In this document: piece by piece, positions 24,770 through 33,319 of the stretch
Layout of the letters: every line of letters begins with the position of its first letter
Numbering within the stretch: the stretch's first letter is position 1
Assembly: GCF_900091515.1 (NCBI RefSeq)
Contig: NZ_LT607410.1
Location: 3,782,001 to 3,846,000, forward strand
Direction of reading: 5' to 3'
Source of the DNA: Micromonospora purpureochromogenes
GTDB taxonomy: Bacteria; Actinomycetota; Actinomycetes; Mycobacteriales; Micromonosporaceae
DNA: 64,000 nt
Made by a program: the position numbers and the translations under genes
Notes under the pieces: generated by a model
What the model was told of the DNA's origin: nothing
What the model saw: only the letters and a program-made list of their open reading frames with translations
Databases searched by the model: none

Positions 24770-25422
24770 CCAGCGCGCCGGCGCGCGCCGCCGTGCCGTC
24801 GGCCGCGGAACGGGCTTACCGCCACCTCAAGCGGGCCATCCTGGAGCAGGTCCATCCGGGCGGGTCGCTGATCAGCGAGGGCGAGATCGCCGAGGCGGCC
24901 GGGGTGTCCCGCACCCCGGTCCGCGAGGCGCTGCTCCGGCTCGAGGCCGAGGGCCTGGTGGCGCTCTATCCCAAGCGCGGCGCGCTGGTCCGGCCGGTCT
25001 CCGCCCGCGAGATCACCGACGTCGTCGAGGCCCGGCGGCTGGTCGAGCTGCACGCCGCCGAGCGGGTCTGGCCGCAGCGGCACGCCCTGCGGCCGGTGCT
25101 CGCCGACCGGCTCGACCGGATGCGCGCGGCCCACGCCGCCGGTGACCTGCGCGCGCTGATGGAGGCCGACCGGGCCTTCCACGCCAGCGTGGTCGAGGCG
25201 GCCGGCAACGAGATCCTCGCCGAGCTGTACCACCGGCTGCGCGACCGCCAGCTGCGGATGGGGGAGGCCAGCTTCCGGCTCTCGCCCGGCTGGGCCCGGG
25301 TGGCGCTCACCGAGCACGCCGGCCAGCTCGCCGCCCTCGACGGCGACGACCCGCACGCCTGGCTCGACGCCGTCGGCGCGCACATCGACAGCGCCGCCAC
25401 CGTCTTCCGGTCCCTGCGGTGA
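24760..25422 (+). CDS. GntR family regulator with FCD domain
   Basis: 220 residues from ATG 24760. The winged helix AERAYRHLKRAILEQVHPGG with AGVSRTPVREALLRLEAEGL is a textbook FadR-subfamily HTH. The FCD effector domain follows, with metal/ligand-binding residues in DRAFHASVVEAAGN and TEHAGQLAALDG. The stop overlaps the start of the MFS gene (GTGA), so regulator and transporter are co-translated. It probably controls uptake or export of an organic acid (inference). Confidence 0.9.
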   Translation: MTHPSAPARAAVPSAAERAYRHLKRAILEQVHPGGSLISEGEIAEAAGVSRTPVREALLRLEAEGLVALYPKRGALVRPVSAREITDVVEARRLVELHAAERVWPQRHALRPVLADRLDRMRAAHAAGDLRALMEADRAFHASVVEAAGNEILAELYHRLRDRQLRMGEASFRLSPGWARVALTEHAGQLAALDGDDPHAWLDAVGAHIDSAATVFRSLR

Positions 25423-26726
25423 GCGCCGCCCCGGCCATCCCGCGCCGGTCCGCCGCGCTGGTCTGGGCGGTCGCGCTCTGCGCGTACGTGGCGGCCGTGT
25501 TCCACCGCAGCTCACTCGGGGTGACCGGGGTCGACGCCGCGCACCGGTTCGACATCAACGCCGCCGCCCTGGCCACCTTCTCGGTGGCACAGCTGGCCGT
25601 GTACGCGGCCATGCAGGTGCCGGTCGGGGTGCTGCTCGACCGCTACGGCTCCCGCCGGCTGCTGCTCGTCGGTGGCGCGCTGATGGTCGCCGGGCAGCTC
25701 TGCTTCGCCTTCGCCACCGACGTACGCCTGGCCGTGGCCGCCCGGGTGCTGGTCGGCCTCGGCGACGCGATGACCTTCATCAGCGTGCTGCGGATCGTCG
25801 CGTTCTGGTTCCCCGGCCGGCGCAACCCGCTGATGGTGCAGCTCACCGGCACCCTCGGCCAGCTCGGGGCGATCCTCGGCGCGGTGCCGCTGGTGGCGCT
25901 GCTGCACCACGCCGGCTGGACCCCGGCCTTCCTCACCGCCGCCGCGCTCGGCGCGACGGTGCTGCTGATGGTGGCCGCCGGCGTCCGGGACACCCCGCAG
26001 CGCGAACACGCCGGCGCCCTCGCCCCCGACCTCGCCGCCGTACGCCGGCAGCTCGCCGCCGCCTGGGCGCAGCCGGGCACCCGGCTGGGCCTGTGGACCC
26101 ACTTCGTCACCCAGTTCTCCGGGGCGGTCTTCGCCCTGCTCTGGGGCTACCCGTTCCTGGTGCAGGGGCAGGGCCTGTCACCCACCGCGGCGGCCGGGCT
26201 GCTCACCCTGATGACCGTGGCGACGCTGCTCAGCGGCCCGGTCGTCGCGCACCTGTGCGCGCGGCACCCGTTCCGCCGCTCGGTCGTGGTCTTCGCCATC
26301 ACCGCCGCGACCGCCGCGGTCTGGGCCGTGGTGTTGGCCTGGCCGGGTCGCGCGCCGCACTGGCTGCTGGTGGTCCTGGTGCTGGTCCTGGCGGTGAACG
26401 GCCCCGGTTCGGTGATCGGGTTCGACTACGCGCGCACCTTCAACCCGGTGCACCGGATCGGCAGCGCCACCGGCATCGTCAACGTCGGCGGGTTCGTCGC
26501 CTCGATCGTGCTGATCCTCGCGGTCGGCGTCGTCCTGGACCTGGCCGGCCCGGCCGGACCGGCGCCCCCGACGCTGGACGCCTACCGCTGGGCCTTCGCC
26601 GTGCAGTACCTGCTCTGGGCGCTCGGCGCGGTCCAGGTACTGCGCTACCGCAACGCCGCCCGCCGCCGGTACGCCGCCGAACGGGCCGCCGAGGTCGTAC
26701 CCGTCGGGAGCGTGGCCGGCCGCTGA
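25419..26726 (+). CDS. MFS transporter
   Basis: 435 residues from GTG 25419, about 12 membrane helices. The cytoplasmic loop-2 motif is LLDRYGSRRLLLVGGALMV, and loop A-like FWFPGRRNPLMVQLTG follows helix 4. VLAVNGPGSVIGFDYARTFNP is in the second half. It resembles nitrate/nitrite- or sugar-acid-type MFS carriers; substrate not assignable. Coupled to the FCD-type GntR gene by a 4-bp overlap. Confidence 0.88.
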   Translation: MSAAPAIPRRSAALVWAVALCAYVAAVFHRSSLGVTGVDAAHRFDINAAALATFSVAQLAVYAAMQVPVGVLLDRYGSRRLLLVGGALMVAGQLCFAFATDVRLAVAARVLVGLGDAMTFISVLRIVAFWFPGRRNPLMVQLTGTLGQLGAILGAVPLVALLHHAGWTPAFLTAAALGATVLLMVAAGVRDTPQREHAGALAPDLAAVRRQLAAAWAQPGTRLGLWTHFVTQFSGAVFALLWGYPFLVQGQGLSPTAAAGLLTLMTVATLLSGPVVAHLCARHPFRRSVVVFAITAATAAVWAVVLAWPGRAPHWLLVVLVLVLAVNGPGSVIGFDYARTFNPVHRIGSATGIVNVGGFVASIVLILAVGVVLDLAGPAGPAPPTLDAYRWAFAVQYLLWALGAVQVLRYRNAARRRYAAERAAEVVPVGSVAGR

Positions 26727-26739
26727 CCGCGCGCGGCGG

Positions 26740-27159
26740 TCAGCGGACCAACCGGCGGTGGGTGAGCGAGTCCAGGACGAGGGTGAGCCCGACGCCGACC
26801 AGCCACGAGTCCTTGGCGAGGCCGATGCCCGCCTGGGTGGGTCTGAGGCTGCCCGGCTCACGCAGGCCGGGCGTACGCACGTAGAGCTGCACCAGCCCGG
26901 CCCCGAACGCGGTCAGCCCCAGCCCGCCCAGCAGGGACGGCACGAACGGGGTGAGCAGGGCCGCGCCCAGCGCGATCTCGCTGGTGGACAGCAGCCGGGC
27001 GAAGCGGGCCGCGTCGATCTGCCGTAGCTGGGGGACCGCCCCGGCGGCCATGCCGTGCAGCTGTTCGGCGGCCTCACCCTCCAGCGTCCGCTTGCTGAGC
27101 CCCGAATTGAGGAAGAACGCGCCGATGATGAGCCGCAACGGCGCATGCGTGAGCTTCAT
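26740..27159 (-). CDS. DoxX-like integral membrane protein
   Basis: 139 residues from ATG 27159. MKLTHAPLRLIIGAFFLNSG is the first helix, LSTSEIALGAALLTPFVPSLL the middle, and LGLTAFGAGLVQLYVRTPGL and KDSWLVGVGLTLVLDSL the last ones: four helices as in DoxX/SURF4-like proteins. The NSGLSKRTLEGEAAEQLHG segment after helix 1 is shared with actinobacterial DoxX relatives. Function unknown. Confidence 0.75.
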   Translation of the reverse strand: MKLTHAPLRLIIGAFFLNSGLSKRTLEGEAAEQLHGMAAGAVPQLRQIDAARFARLLSTSEIALGAALLTPFVPSLLGGLGLTAFGAGLVQLYVRTPGLREPGSLRPTQAGIGLAKDSWLVGVGLTLVLDSLTHRRLVR

Positions 27160-27301
27160 GTGCACTCCCGTCCCGCGGAGATTCGTGCCCCCGCCTACCC
27201 CGCATCGGCCGCGATAACCCGCCGCGCGGGGCTGTGTCCCCGAGGTGGGGCGGCGGTAGGTTCGCGGGAGGCATGATCGTGCGCGCAGCCGGGAGGACAC
27301 C

Positions 27302-28390
27302 GTGAGCCAGGAAGTCCGGGGAGTCGTGTCGCGGCGCAACGGCGCGCCGGTCGAGGTCACCACCATCGTGGTGCCCGACCCGGGGCCCGGCGAGGCGGTG
27401 GTGAAGGTGCGCTCCTGCGGGGTCTGCCACACCGACCTGCACTACCGGGAGGGTGGGATCAACGACGAGTACCCGTTCCTGCTCGGCCACGAGGCGGCCG
27501 GCGTGGTCGAGCAGGTGGGGGAGGGGGTCACCGGCGTCGCGCCGGGCGACTTCGTGGTGCTCAACTGGCGGGCGGTCTGCGGCGTGTGCCGGGCCTGCCG
27601 GCGTGGGCGGCCCTGGTACTGCTTCAACACCCACAACGCCGCCCAGAAGATGACCCTCACCGACGGCACCGAACTCGCCCCGGCGCTGGGCATCGGCGCC
27701 TTCGCCGAGAAGACGCTGGTCCACGCCGGGCAGTGCACCAAGGTCGACCCCGCCGCCCGGCCGGCCGCCGTCGGGCTGCTCGGCTGCGGAGTGATGGCCG
27801 GGCTCGGCGCGGCGATGAACACCGGCCAGGTCACCCGGGGCGACTCGGTCGCCGTGATCGGTTGTGGCGGGGTCGGTGACGCCGCGGTGGCCGGCGCGGC
27901 CCTCGCCGGCGCGACCACGATCATCGCGGTGGACACCGACGCCCGCAAGCTCGAGTGGGCGCGCCGGTTCGGCGCCACCCACACCGTCAACGCCTCCGCG
28001 GACGACCCGGTCGAGGCGATCCGCGCCGCCACCGGCGGGTTCGGCGCCGACGTGGTGATCGACGCGGTCGGCCGCCCCGAGACCTGGAAGCAGGCGTTCT
28101 ACGCCCGCGACCTGGCCGGCACAGTGGTGCTGGTCGGGGTGCCCACCCCGGAGATGACCGTCGAGCTGCCCCTGCTGGACGTCTTCGGCCGGGGCGGCGC
28201 CCTCAAGTCCAGCTGGTACGGCGACTGCCTGCCCAGCCGGGACTTCCCCCTGCTCACCGAGCTCTACCTGCAGGGCCGCCTCGACCTGGACGCCTTCGTC
28301 ACCGAGGAGATCGCCCTGGACCAGGTCGAGGAGGCGTTCCGCCGGATGCACCACGGCGACGTGCTGCGCTCGGTGGTGGTGTTCCCGTGA
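27302..28390 (+). CDS. mscR: S-(hydroxymethyl)mycothiol dehydrogenase
   Basis: 362 residues from GTG 27302 after a GGGAGG stretch. Zinc-dependent MDR: catalytic [14 protein letters not shown] and [12 protein letters not shown], structural zinc cysteines in [15 protein letters not shown], and the NAD site [37 protein letters not shown] and the closing VLRSVVVF match MscR/AdhE2 of mycobacteria. It oxidises the formaldehyde-mycothiol adduct, implying a mycothiol-producing actinobacterium. The stop overlaps the start of a metallo-hydrolase gene, as in the Rv2259-Rv2260 pair. Confidence 0.9.
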   Translation: MSQEVRGVVSRRNGAPVEVTTIVVPDPGPGEAVVKVRSCGVCHTDLHYREGGINDEYPFLLGHEAAGVVEQVGEGVTGVAPGDFVVLNWRAVCGVCRACRRGRPWYCFNTHNAAQKMTLTDGTELAPALGIGAFAEKTLVHAGQCTKVDPAARPAAVGLLGCGVMAGLGAAMNTGQVTRGDSVAVIGCGGVGDAAVAGAALAGATTIIAVDTDARKLEWARRFGATHTVNASADDPVEAIRAATGGFGADVVIDAVGRPETWKQAFYARDLAGTVVLVGVPTPEMTVELPLLDVFGRGGALKSSWYGDCLPSRDFPLLTELYLQGRLDLDAFVTEEIALDQVEEAFRRMHHGDVLRSVVVFP

Positions 28391-29014
28391 CCGCCCGCGT
28401 CGACCACGCCGTCACCTCCGGCACCTTCTCCCTCGACGGCCAGACCTTCGACGTGGACAACAACGTCTGGGTGGTCGGTGACGACACCGAGTGCGTGGTG
28501 ATCGACGCCCCGCACGACGTGGACGCCATCCGGCGCGCGGTCGCCGGTCGCCGGGTCGTCGCCGTCCTGGCCACCCACGCCCACGACGACCACGTACGGG
28601 TCGCTCCCGAGCTCGCGAAGGCCACCGGAGCGCCGGTGCTGCTGCACCCCGCCGACCGGGTGCTGTGGGACCTGGTCCACCCCGACCTGCCGCCCGACGG
28701 CACACTCGCCGACGGGCAGGTCATCGACGTCGCCGGCACCACCCTGCGGGTCCTGCACACTCCCGGCCACAGTCCCGGGGCGTGCAGCTTCCACGCCCGA
28801 CCTCGGCGTGGTCTTCACCGGCGACACCCTGTTCGCCGGCGGCCCGGGCGCCACCGGCCGCTCGTACAGCGACTTCGGCACCATCGTCGCGTCGATCCGC
28901 GACCGGTTGCTCACCCTGCCGCCGGAGACCGTGGTGCACAGCGGGCACGGCGACGACACCACCATCGGCGCGGAGGCCCCGCACCTTCCGGACTGGCTGG
29001 CCCGGGGGCACTGA
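28387..29014 (+). pseudogene. MBL-fold hydrolase paired with mscR, frameshifted
   Basis: Translation starts at GTG 28387 within the mscR stop (GTGA). The first ~137 codons give VLATHAHDDHVRVAPELAKA (HxHxDH) and LHTPGHSPGACSFHA. At about 28795-28799 the frame breaks: the continuation LGVVFTGDTLFAGGPGATG through HSGHGDDTTIG and LPDWLARGH is in another frame. One extra base (or two lost) in the GCCCG run explains it. Both halves are conserved, so the break is either a recent mutation or a sequencing error. Role by context: second step of mycothiol-dependent formaldehyde removal. Confidence 0.85.
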
Positions 29015-29032
29015 CCGACGCCGGGGGTCGGC

Positions 29033-29446
29033 TCAGCGTTCCCCGGGCCCCGCCAGCACCGGTTTGACGTCCAGCACCGGCGTGCCGTCCAGGGCCTCCA
29101 GGTCGGCGACCCGGACCCGCAGGCCGTCGACCGCCAGCACCCGCACCCGGTGCAGCCCGATCGGGTTGGGCCGGTGCGGGGAGCGGGTGTTGAACACCCC
29201 GGTCTCCGGCCGGCTGCGGTCGCCCCGCGGATGCACCGTGAGGACGTCCCGCCGGGCCCGGTCCAGCCAGGTCAGCACCAGCACCTCCGCGCCCGGCCGC
29301 AGGTCGCGCAGGCCCGCGCCGAGGGTGGGGGAGAAGACCAGCCACGCCTCCGGCGCGCCCTCGTCCCCCTGCTTCGGCGCGAGATCCGCCTCGGTCAGCG
29401 GGGACTCCACCCGCCCGACCGGCCGCAGCTCGTACGCCCCGCTCAC
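29033..29446 (-). CDS. TrmO/TsaA family tRNA methyltransferase
   Basis: 137 residues from GTG 29446, which overlaps the upstream stop. YELRPVGRVESPLTE is the N-terminus of the TsaA beta-barrel. DRSRPETGVFNTRSPHRP and RPNPIGLHRVRVLAVDGLRV form the SAM-binding core (RSPxRPNPIGL). VLDVKPVL closes the domain. E. coli TrmO N6-methylates t6A37 in tRNA-Thr; this protein has only the barrel domain. Its link to the MEDS signalling operon is by position only. Confidence 0.85.
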   Translation of the reverse strand: MSGAYELRPVGRVESPLTEADLAPKQGDEGAPEAWLVFSPTLGAGLRDLRPGAEVLVLTWLDRARRDVLTVHPRGDRSRPETGVFNTRSPHRPNPIGLHRVRVLAVDGLRVRVADLEALDGTPVLDVKPVLAGPGER

Positions 29447-30396
29447 GCGCCCACCAGGCGCAGGTGCAGCCGTACGCTGGTGCCGGCCGGGGCCGTGTGC
29501 ACCAGCACCAGATCGCAGAGGGCCTGCACGATGACCAGGCCACGCCCGCCGATGCCGTCGGGCCGGGGCGCCAGCCGGCCGGCGAGCGGATCGGTCAGCC
29601 AGCCGCCGTCGTGGATCTCGCACACCAGGTGTTCACCGGTGCGCCACACCTGGAGCGCACCGCCGCCACCGGCGTGGGCGATGCTGTTGGTGGCCAGCTC
29701 GGTCACCGCGATCTGCAGGTCGGCCGCCCGGTCCGGGTGCAGGTCGGCGGCCTGCGCGTGCCCGGCGACGAAGCGGCGCACGTCGGCCAGCGTGTCGAGG
29801 TCGTAGCGCAGCACGGCGACCGGTTCGGCCGGGACCGGCAACGGCTTGTTGTGCCCGGCGACGACCTGCTCCGGTGCGAAGGTGGGGCTGGGCCGCCGGC
29901 CGGCCCCGTCGACCAGCACCGGGTGGGTGCGGTGAGCGTCCGCGAGCACCGCGGGGGCGAGCCGGGACACGTCGTACGGGCAGAGGATCGCGACGTCCCG
30001 CTCGGCGAACACCACGTTGATCAAGGCGTCGTGCTGCGCGCAGGCCGGCTGTTCCAGCTCGGTACGCTCCGCTCACACCGGCTCGCCGACGATCCGCACG
30101 CGACGGTCGGGGTGCCGGTCGACGAAGGCCTGCAACACCCACGGGATGATCCGCCCCGGGTTCCGCCCCTGCACGGTCAGGTCGACGTAGCGGACCCGGT
30201 CGTCGTCCGCGCCGACGGCGGCCCGGATCAGCGCCAGCCGGTCCTCCGGGGCGGCCACCAGCACCGGTTCTCCGCGGGTCAGACCGTCCCGGACGAACGG
30301 CACCGTCAGCGCCAGCAAGTCCGGGGCGTCCCGGTAGAACGCTCCCTCGTGGTGCAGTGCCCCCGGTATCGGCCCGGTCGCCACCGCGGCCGTCAC
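29443..30396 (-). pseudogene. MEDS + HATPase (anti-sigma factor) protein interrupted by in-frame TGA
   Basis: From GTG 30396 (overlapping the upstream stop) 107 codons encode the first part of a MEDS sensor domain (HHEGAFYRDAPDLLALTVPF, VRYVDLTVQGRNPGRI, RRVRIVGEPV). TGA 30075-30073 follows, and the same frame resumes with AERTELEQPACAQHDALINV and CPYDVSRLAPAVL. A histidine-kinase-like ATPase of RsbW type comes next (LQIAVTELATNSIAHAGGGG, GIGGRGLVIVQALCD). MEDS homologues have Trp (GEPIW) at the stop, so TGG to TGA is the simplest event. The 4-bp overlaps at both ends show it was one gene. A TTG at 30024 might allow a short product. Confidence 0.85.
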
Positions 30397-31256
30397 GCCG
30401 GTGGCCCCGGGTCGGTGCCGTCGACGAGGTCGAGCAGCCGCGTCAACGCCGGGCGGCAGCCGACCAGGCGTACCTCCGAGGGGGCGTTGCGGCGGACGCG
30501 GGCCAGCGCGCTCGCGGCGCCGACGTCGGCGAAGCGCAGCTCGGAGACGTCGAGCACCGCCGTCCGCTGGTTGGTGCCCGGACCGGTGAGGTGCTCGAGC
30601 ATGGCGGCGAAGGCCCCCCGGTTGCTCTGATCGACCTCGCCCACGAGGCGCAGGCCGTGCGGTTCCCGCGTCCGGTACGCCCGCAGCATCGGCGCCCAGG
30701 CCCGGCCGGCGTTGCGTCCCACGGTGGCGGGGTGGGCGGCGGTGGTCGGCAGCAGGTACTCGGCGGGGAAGAGCCGCCGGTCGTACAGGCACATCGCGGC
30801 GGCCTCGCCGTCGAGGAAGAGCCGGTTGACCTCGGCCTCGTACCGGACCAGGTCGGCGACGGAGACGCCCTGGCGGATCGCCCAGCCCATGTCGCCGACG
30901 ACGCGTACCCCCGCCCGGTCCTCGCGACGGGCCCGGAGGATCTCGGTGGTGAGGTTGCCGATCATCTCGTCCGGGGTGAACGGACCCTCGGCGGCGTAGC
31001 CCTCCACCGCCGGCGCGATCCGCAGCTGGCCGCCGGCCAGCGCGGCCTCCGTGGGCACGCCCGCACCGTCGAGGTGGGCCCGGACGGCGGCCGGTGAGAC
31101 CCCGTCGGTGAACCAGACGACCTTGTGACCGAGGCGGAGACCGCTGGCGACGAAGCGGCCGGCGGCGTGCAGGCTGCCGGTCTCGTCGTCGTCCACCCAG
31201 CAGACGTGGTCACCCAGGTGCAGCTGGTCGACCACCGCGCTTGCAGTCACCCTCAT
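30393..31256 (-). CDS. MEDS-domain sensor with C-terminal STAS domain
   Basis: 287 residues from ATG 31256. MEDS domain: LHLGDHVCWVDDDETGSLHA (the conserved HxCxxY-like start), GHKVVWFTDGVSPAAV, VRVVGDMGWAIRQGV, EAEVNRLFLDGEAAAMCLYD. The C-terminal STAS-type domain is seen in LRLVGEVDQSNRGAFAAML and TAVLDVSELRFADVGAASAL; the phosphoacceptor position is Asp/Val rather than the usual Ser. First gene of an operon with a HATPase protein and TrmO. MEDS/STAS/HATPase sets act in sigma-factor partner switching in actinobacteria. Confidence 0.88.
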   Translation of the reverse strand: MRVTASAVVDQLHLGDHVCWVDDDETGSLHAAGRFVASGLRLGHKVVWFTDGVSPAAVRAHLDGAGVPTEAALAGGQLRIAPAVEGYAAEGPFTPDEMIGNLTTEILRARREDRAGVRVVGDMGWAIRQGVSVADLVRYEAEVNRLFLDGEAAAMCLYDRRLFPAEYLLPTTAAHPATVGRNAGRAWAPMLRAYRTREPHGLRLVGEVDQSNRGAFAAMLEHLTGPGTNQRTAVLDVSELRFADVGAASALARVRRNAPSEVRLVGCRPALTRLLDLVDGTDPGPPA

Positions 31257-31450
31257 CGCCTTCCGGTCGCCGCGCGCCCCCACTCTAGCCCGCGCCCCGG
31301 CCCCACCCAACGCCCACGGACGCCCGGTGGCCCATCGGTCCGCCCCCCGTGGACGCTGCCACCGAACCTCCCGGTCCGTCCGAGGTGGACCGTCCACGGA
31401 TTGCGGTCGCCCCTGCCGCCAACCGAAGCCGCGGTTCTAGGATCGACCGG

Positions 31451-31915
31451 GTGAGCACCGACGACCGACCGCCGTCCGTACGACAGCTGCGCCTGGTGGT
31501 GGAGGCCGAGGACTACGAGGCCGCGGTCGCCTTCTTCCGCGACGCCCTGGGCCTGCCGGAGCAGGCCGCGTTCTCCGGTGCCGGCGACGCCCGCGTGGTG
31601 ATCCTCGACGCCGGCCGGGCCACCCTCGAGATCGCCAACCCGGCCCAGAAGCGCATGATCGACGAGGTCGAGGTGGGCCGGCAGGTGGCGCCGAAGATCC
31701 GGGTGGCGTTCGAGGTGGACGACGCGTCGGCCGCCACCGTCCGGCTGGTGGCCGCCGGCGCGACCGAGATCGCCCCGCCCACCGTGACGCCCTGGCACTC
31801 GCTCAACTCGCGAATCGACGCGCCGGCCGGGTTGCAGCTCACCCTCTTCCAGGAGCTGCGGGACCTCGACCAGCGCGCCACCCTCGACGGCTTCGACACC
31901 GATCGCGAGCGCTGA
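31451..31915 (+). CDS. VOC family (glyoxalase/dioxygenase-like) protein
   Basis: 154 residues from GTG 31451. Two beta-alpha-beta-beta-beta units: VRQLRLVVEAEDYEAAVAFF with DALGLPEQ, then VAFEVDDASAATVRLVAAGA and NSRIDAPAGLQLTLFQEL. GRATLEIANPAQKRMIDEVE lies between them. Some metal ligands of true glyoxalases are not obvious, so a resistance or binding role is possible. Divergent from the MEDS operon, about 195 bp apart. Confidence 0.85.
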   Translation: MSTDDRPPSVRQLRLVVEAEDYEAAVAFFRDALGLPEQAAFSGAGDARVVILDAGRATLEIANPAQKRMIDEVEVGRQVAPKIRVAFEVDDASAATVRLVAAGATEIAPPTVTPWHSLNSRIDAPAGLQLTLFQELRDLDQRATLDGFDTDRER

Positions 31916-31968
31916 CGCCGCCCCGAAGCCGGTCGACGGGTCGCGGGTCGCCGCCGATACTGCTGACC

Positions 31969-33078
31969 ATGCCGGCCGCCACCCGCCCCGTCGCCCTGAC
32001 CTCGGCGCAGTCCGCCGCGCTGCGCCACGTCCGCGCCGTCGCGCTGCGGGACCGCTCGACCGCGCTGGCCACCATCGCGCGGCACCTCGCCGGGTCCGGC
32101 GCCGGCCACCACCCCGAGCAGCTGATCGCCGCGATCACCGCCGGGGGAGGGCTGACCGTCAACTTCCATCCCGACCGGCTGATCGCCGGTGGTCGCACCG
32201 TGGCCGAGGCGCTCGCCGAGGAGGGGAGCTACCGCAGCCAGTTCGTCACCGGCATCTCCAACGGCGGGCTCACCGCGTACCCGGGCGGGGACCGCGACCG
32301 CTGGGAGGAGGCGATGTTCGGCGGTGCGTACCAGGCTCCGGGCGTACGCCCCGCCGAGCGACCGGTCTACGGCGGGTTGAACCTGCTCGACCACCCCGAC
32401 GGCGCCTGCCCCCGCTTCGGCTCCTGTCACCTGCGGCTGCGCCCCGAGGTGCTGGCCCGGACCACGTTCTGCTTCGGCGACAGCCACCTCGGGCCGAAGG
32501 ACTTCGGCACGGTCGATGTCGCCGAGCCGGTGCTGGCCGCCCTGCTGGAGGCGACCGCCGGCACCGGTGTCAGCCTGGGCGTCGCCGGCATGGACACCGC
32601 GCGCCTCGTCGCGACGCTGCTGCGCCGGCGGGAGCGGCAGGCGTGGGCGCCCGGGTCCGCCGGGCGCGCCCTGGACGACTACGTCGAGGCGCAGGTCCAC
32701 GGCGGCATCGAACTGGCCCGGGACGTCGAGGCCATCGTCGTCGACCCCTCGTTCCGGGACACGGACACCGGGCGCGTACTGACCCGGATCGCCCACCGGT
32801 GCCGCATCGAGCTGCTCTTCCACACCGGCTTCGCGCTGCCGGTCGAGGACGTCGACCCGGACTTCCGCGGACCGGCCATCCCGGTGCTGGCCGCCCGGGT
32901 GCACGCCGAGTTCGGTACGCCGGGGGCGCCGGTGGACGCCGCGCTGATCGGCCGGGCGGCGGCCTCGGTGGTCCGCGAGCCGCAGCGCTGGGCGGACCGG
33001 GGGCCGACGGCCGACACCCTCCAGCACCTCAAGCAGCTCTGGCACGTCCTCGTCTGGTTCGGCGCACCCCGCGCCTGA
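31969..33078 (+). CDS. DUF3626 domain protein
   Basis: 369 residues from ATG 31969. LTVNFHPDRLIAGGRTVAEA, YRSQFVTGISNGGLTAYPGG and WEEAMFGGAYQAPGVRP are signatures of DUF3626, as are GGLNLLDHPDGACPRFGSC and TTFCFGDSHLGPKDFGTV. The conserved His, Asp and Glu residues hint at an enzyme, but no reaction is known. Cytoplasmic. Found as a single gene in many actinomycetes and other bacteria. Confidence 0.88.
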   Translation: MPAATRPVALTSAQSAALRHVRAVALRDRSTALATIARHLAGSGAGHHPEQLIAAITAGGGLTVNFHPDRLIAGGRTVAEALAEEGSYRSQFVTGISNGGLTAYPGGDRDRWEEAMFGGAYQAPGVRPAERPVYGGLNLLDHPDGACPRFGSCHLRLRPEVLARTTFCFGDSHLGPKDFGTVDVAEPVLAALLEATAGTGVSLGVAGMDTARLVATLLRRRERQAWAPGSAGRALDDYVEAQVHGGIELARDVEAIVVDPSFRDTDTGRVLTRIAHRCRIELLFHTGFALPVEDVDPDFRGPAIPVLAARVHAEFGTPGAPVDAALIGRAAASVVREPQRWADRGPTADTLQHLKQLWHVLVWFGAPRA

Positions 33079-33182
33079 CGTCCGGTTCGACGCGCGCGCC
33101 ATCCTGCCCCGCGCCTGGCGTCCCGTTCGGCGCGGGCCGTCCGATCCTCGGAGTGACCCGCGCCGCAGCCCCCGCGGGCCCC

Positions 33183-33253
33183 GGCATTTCCGGAATGCCC
33201 GACAGGTGAACCTGGTTGTGTCCCCCGTACCGCCGGCAGGCAAACCCCGGCGG
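33183..33253 (+). promoter_or_regulatory. ECF (SigR-like) promoter and structured leader of the 33.3-kb lysozyme-like gene
   Basis: GGAAT (33192-33196), 18 bp, GTT (33215-33217) fits the SigR/SigH-type consensus GGAAT-N18-GTT. The -35 lies in an inverted repeat GGCATT-TCCGG-AATGCC (33183-33199). The predicted 95-nt leader holds CCGCCGG/CCGGCGG (33230-33236 and 33247-33253). The two paralogues at 36.7 and 46.9 kb carry the same promoter signature. Confidence 0.55.
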
Positions 33254-33319
33254 GCCAGGTAGTTCCCCCGAGGGGCGCTCAGTGAGCGAGCGCGTCGACA
33301 CGACGAAAGGGCAACCATC

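Noticed and set aside
22255..25515. Very long minus-strand open frame
   Set aside because: Antisense shadow of four real genes, caused by high GC at third positions; its translation is low-complexity Gly/Arg/Pro.
27302..29014. Assigning the ADH gene to the EthA-like operon (as adhD in mymA)
   Set aside because: It is 5 kb away, separately promoted, and its motifs and metallo-hydrolase partner match mycothiol-dependent formaldehyde dehydrogenase.
30073..30075. TGA in the MEDS-HATPase gene as a second selenocysteine codon
   Set aside because: Homologues have Trp there, the next residue pattern is not redox-like, and no GGTCT-type hairpin follows.
33218..33319. c-di-AMP (ydaO) riboswitch in the leaders of the lysozyme-like genes
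   Set aside because: Such genes often carry it, but the conserved ydaO blocks could not be found in 33218-33319, 36554-36699 or 46708-46866. A covariance search with RF00379 would settle it.
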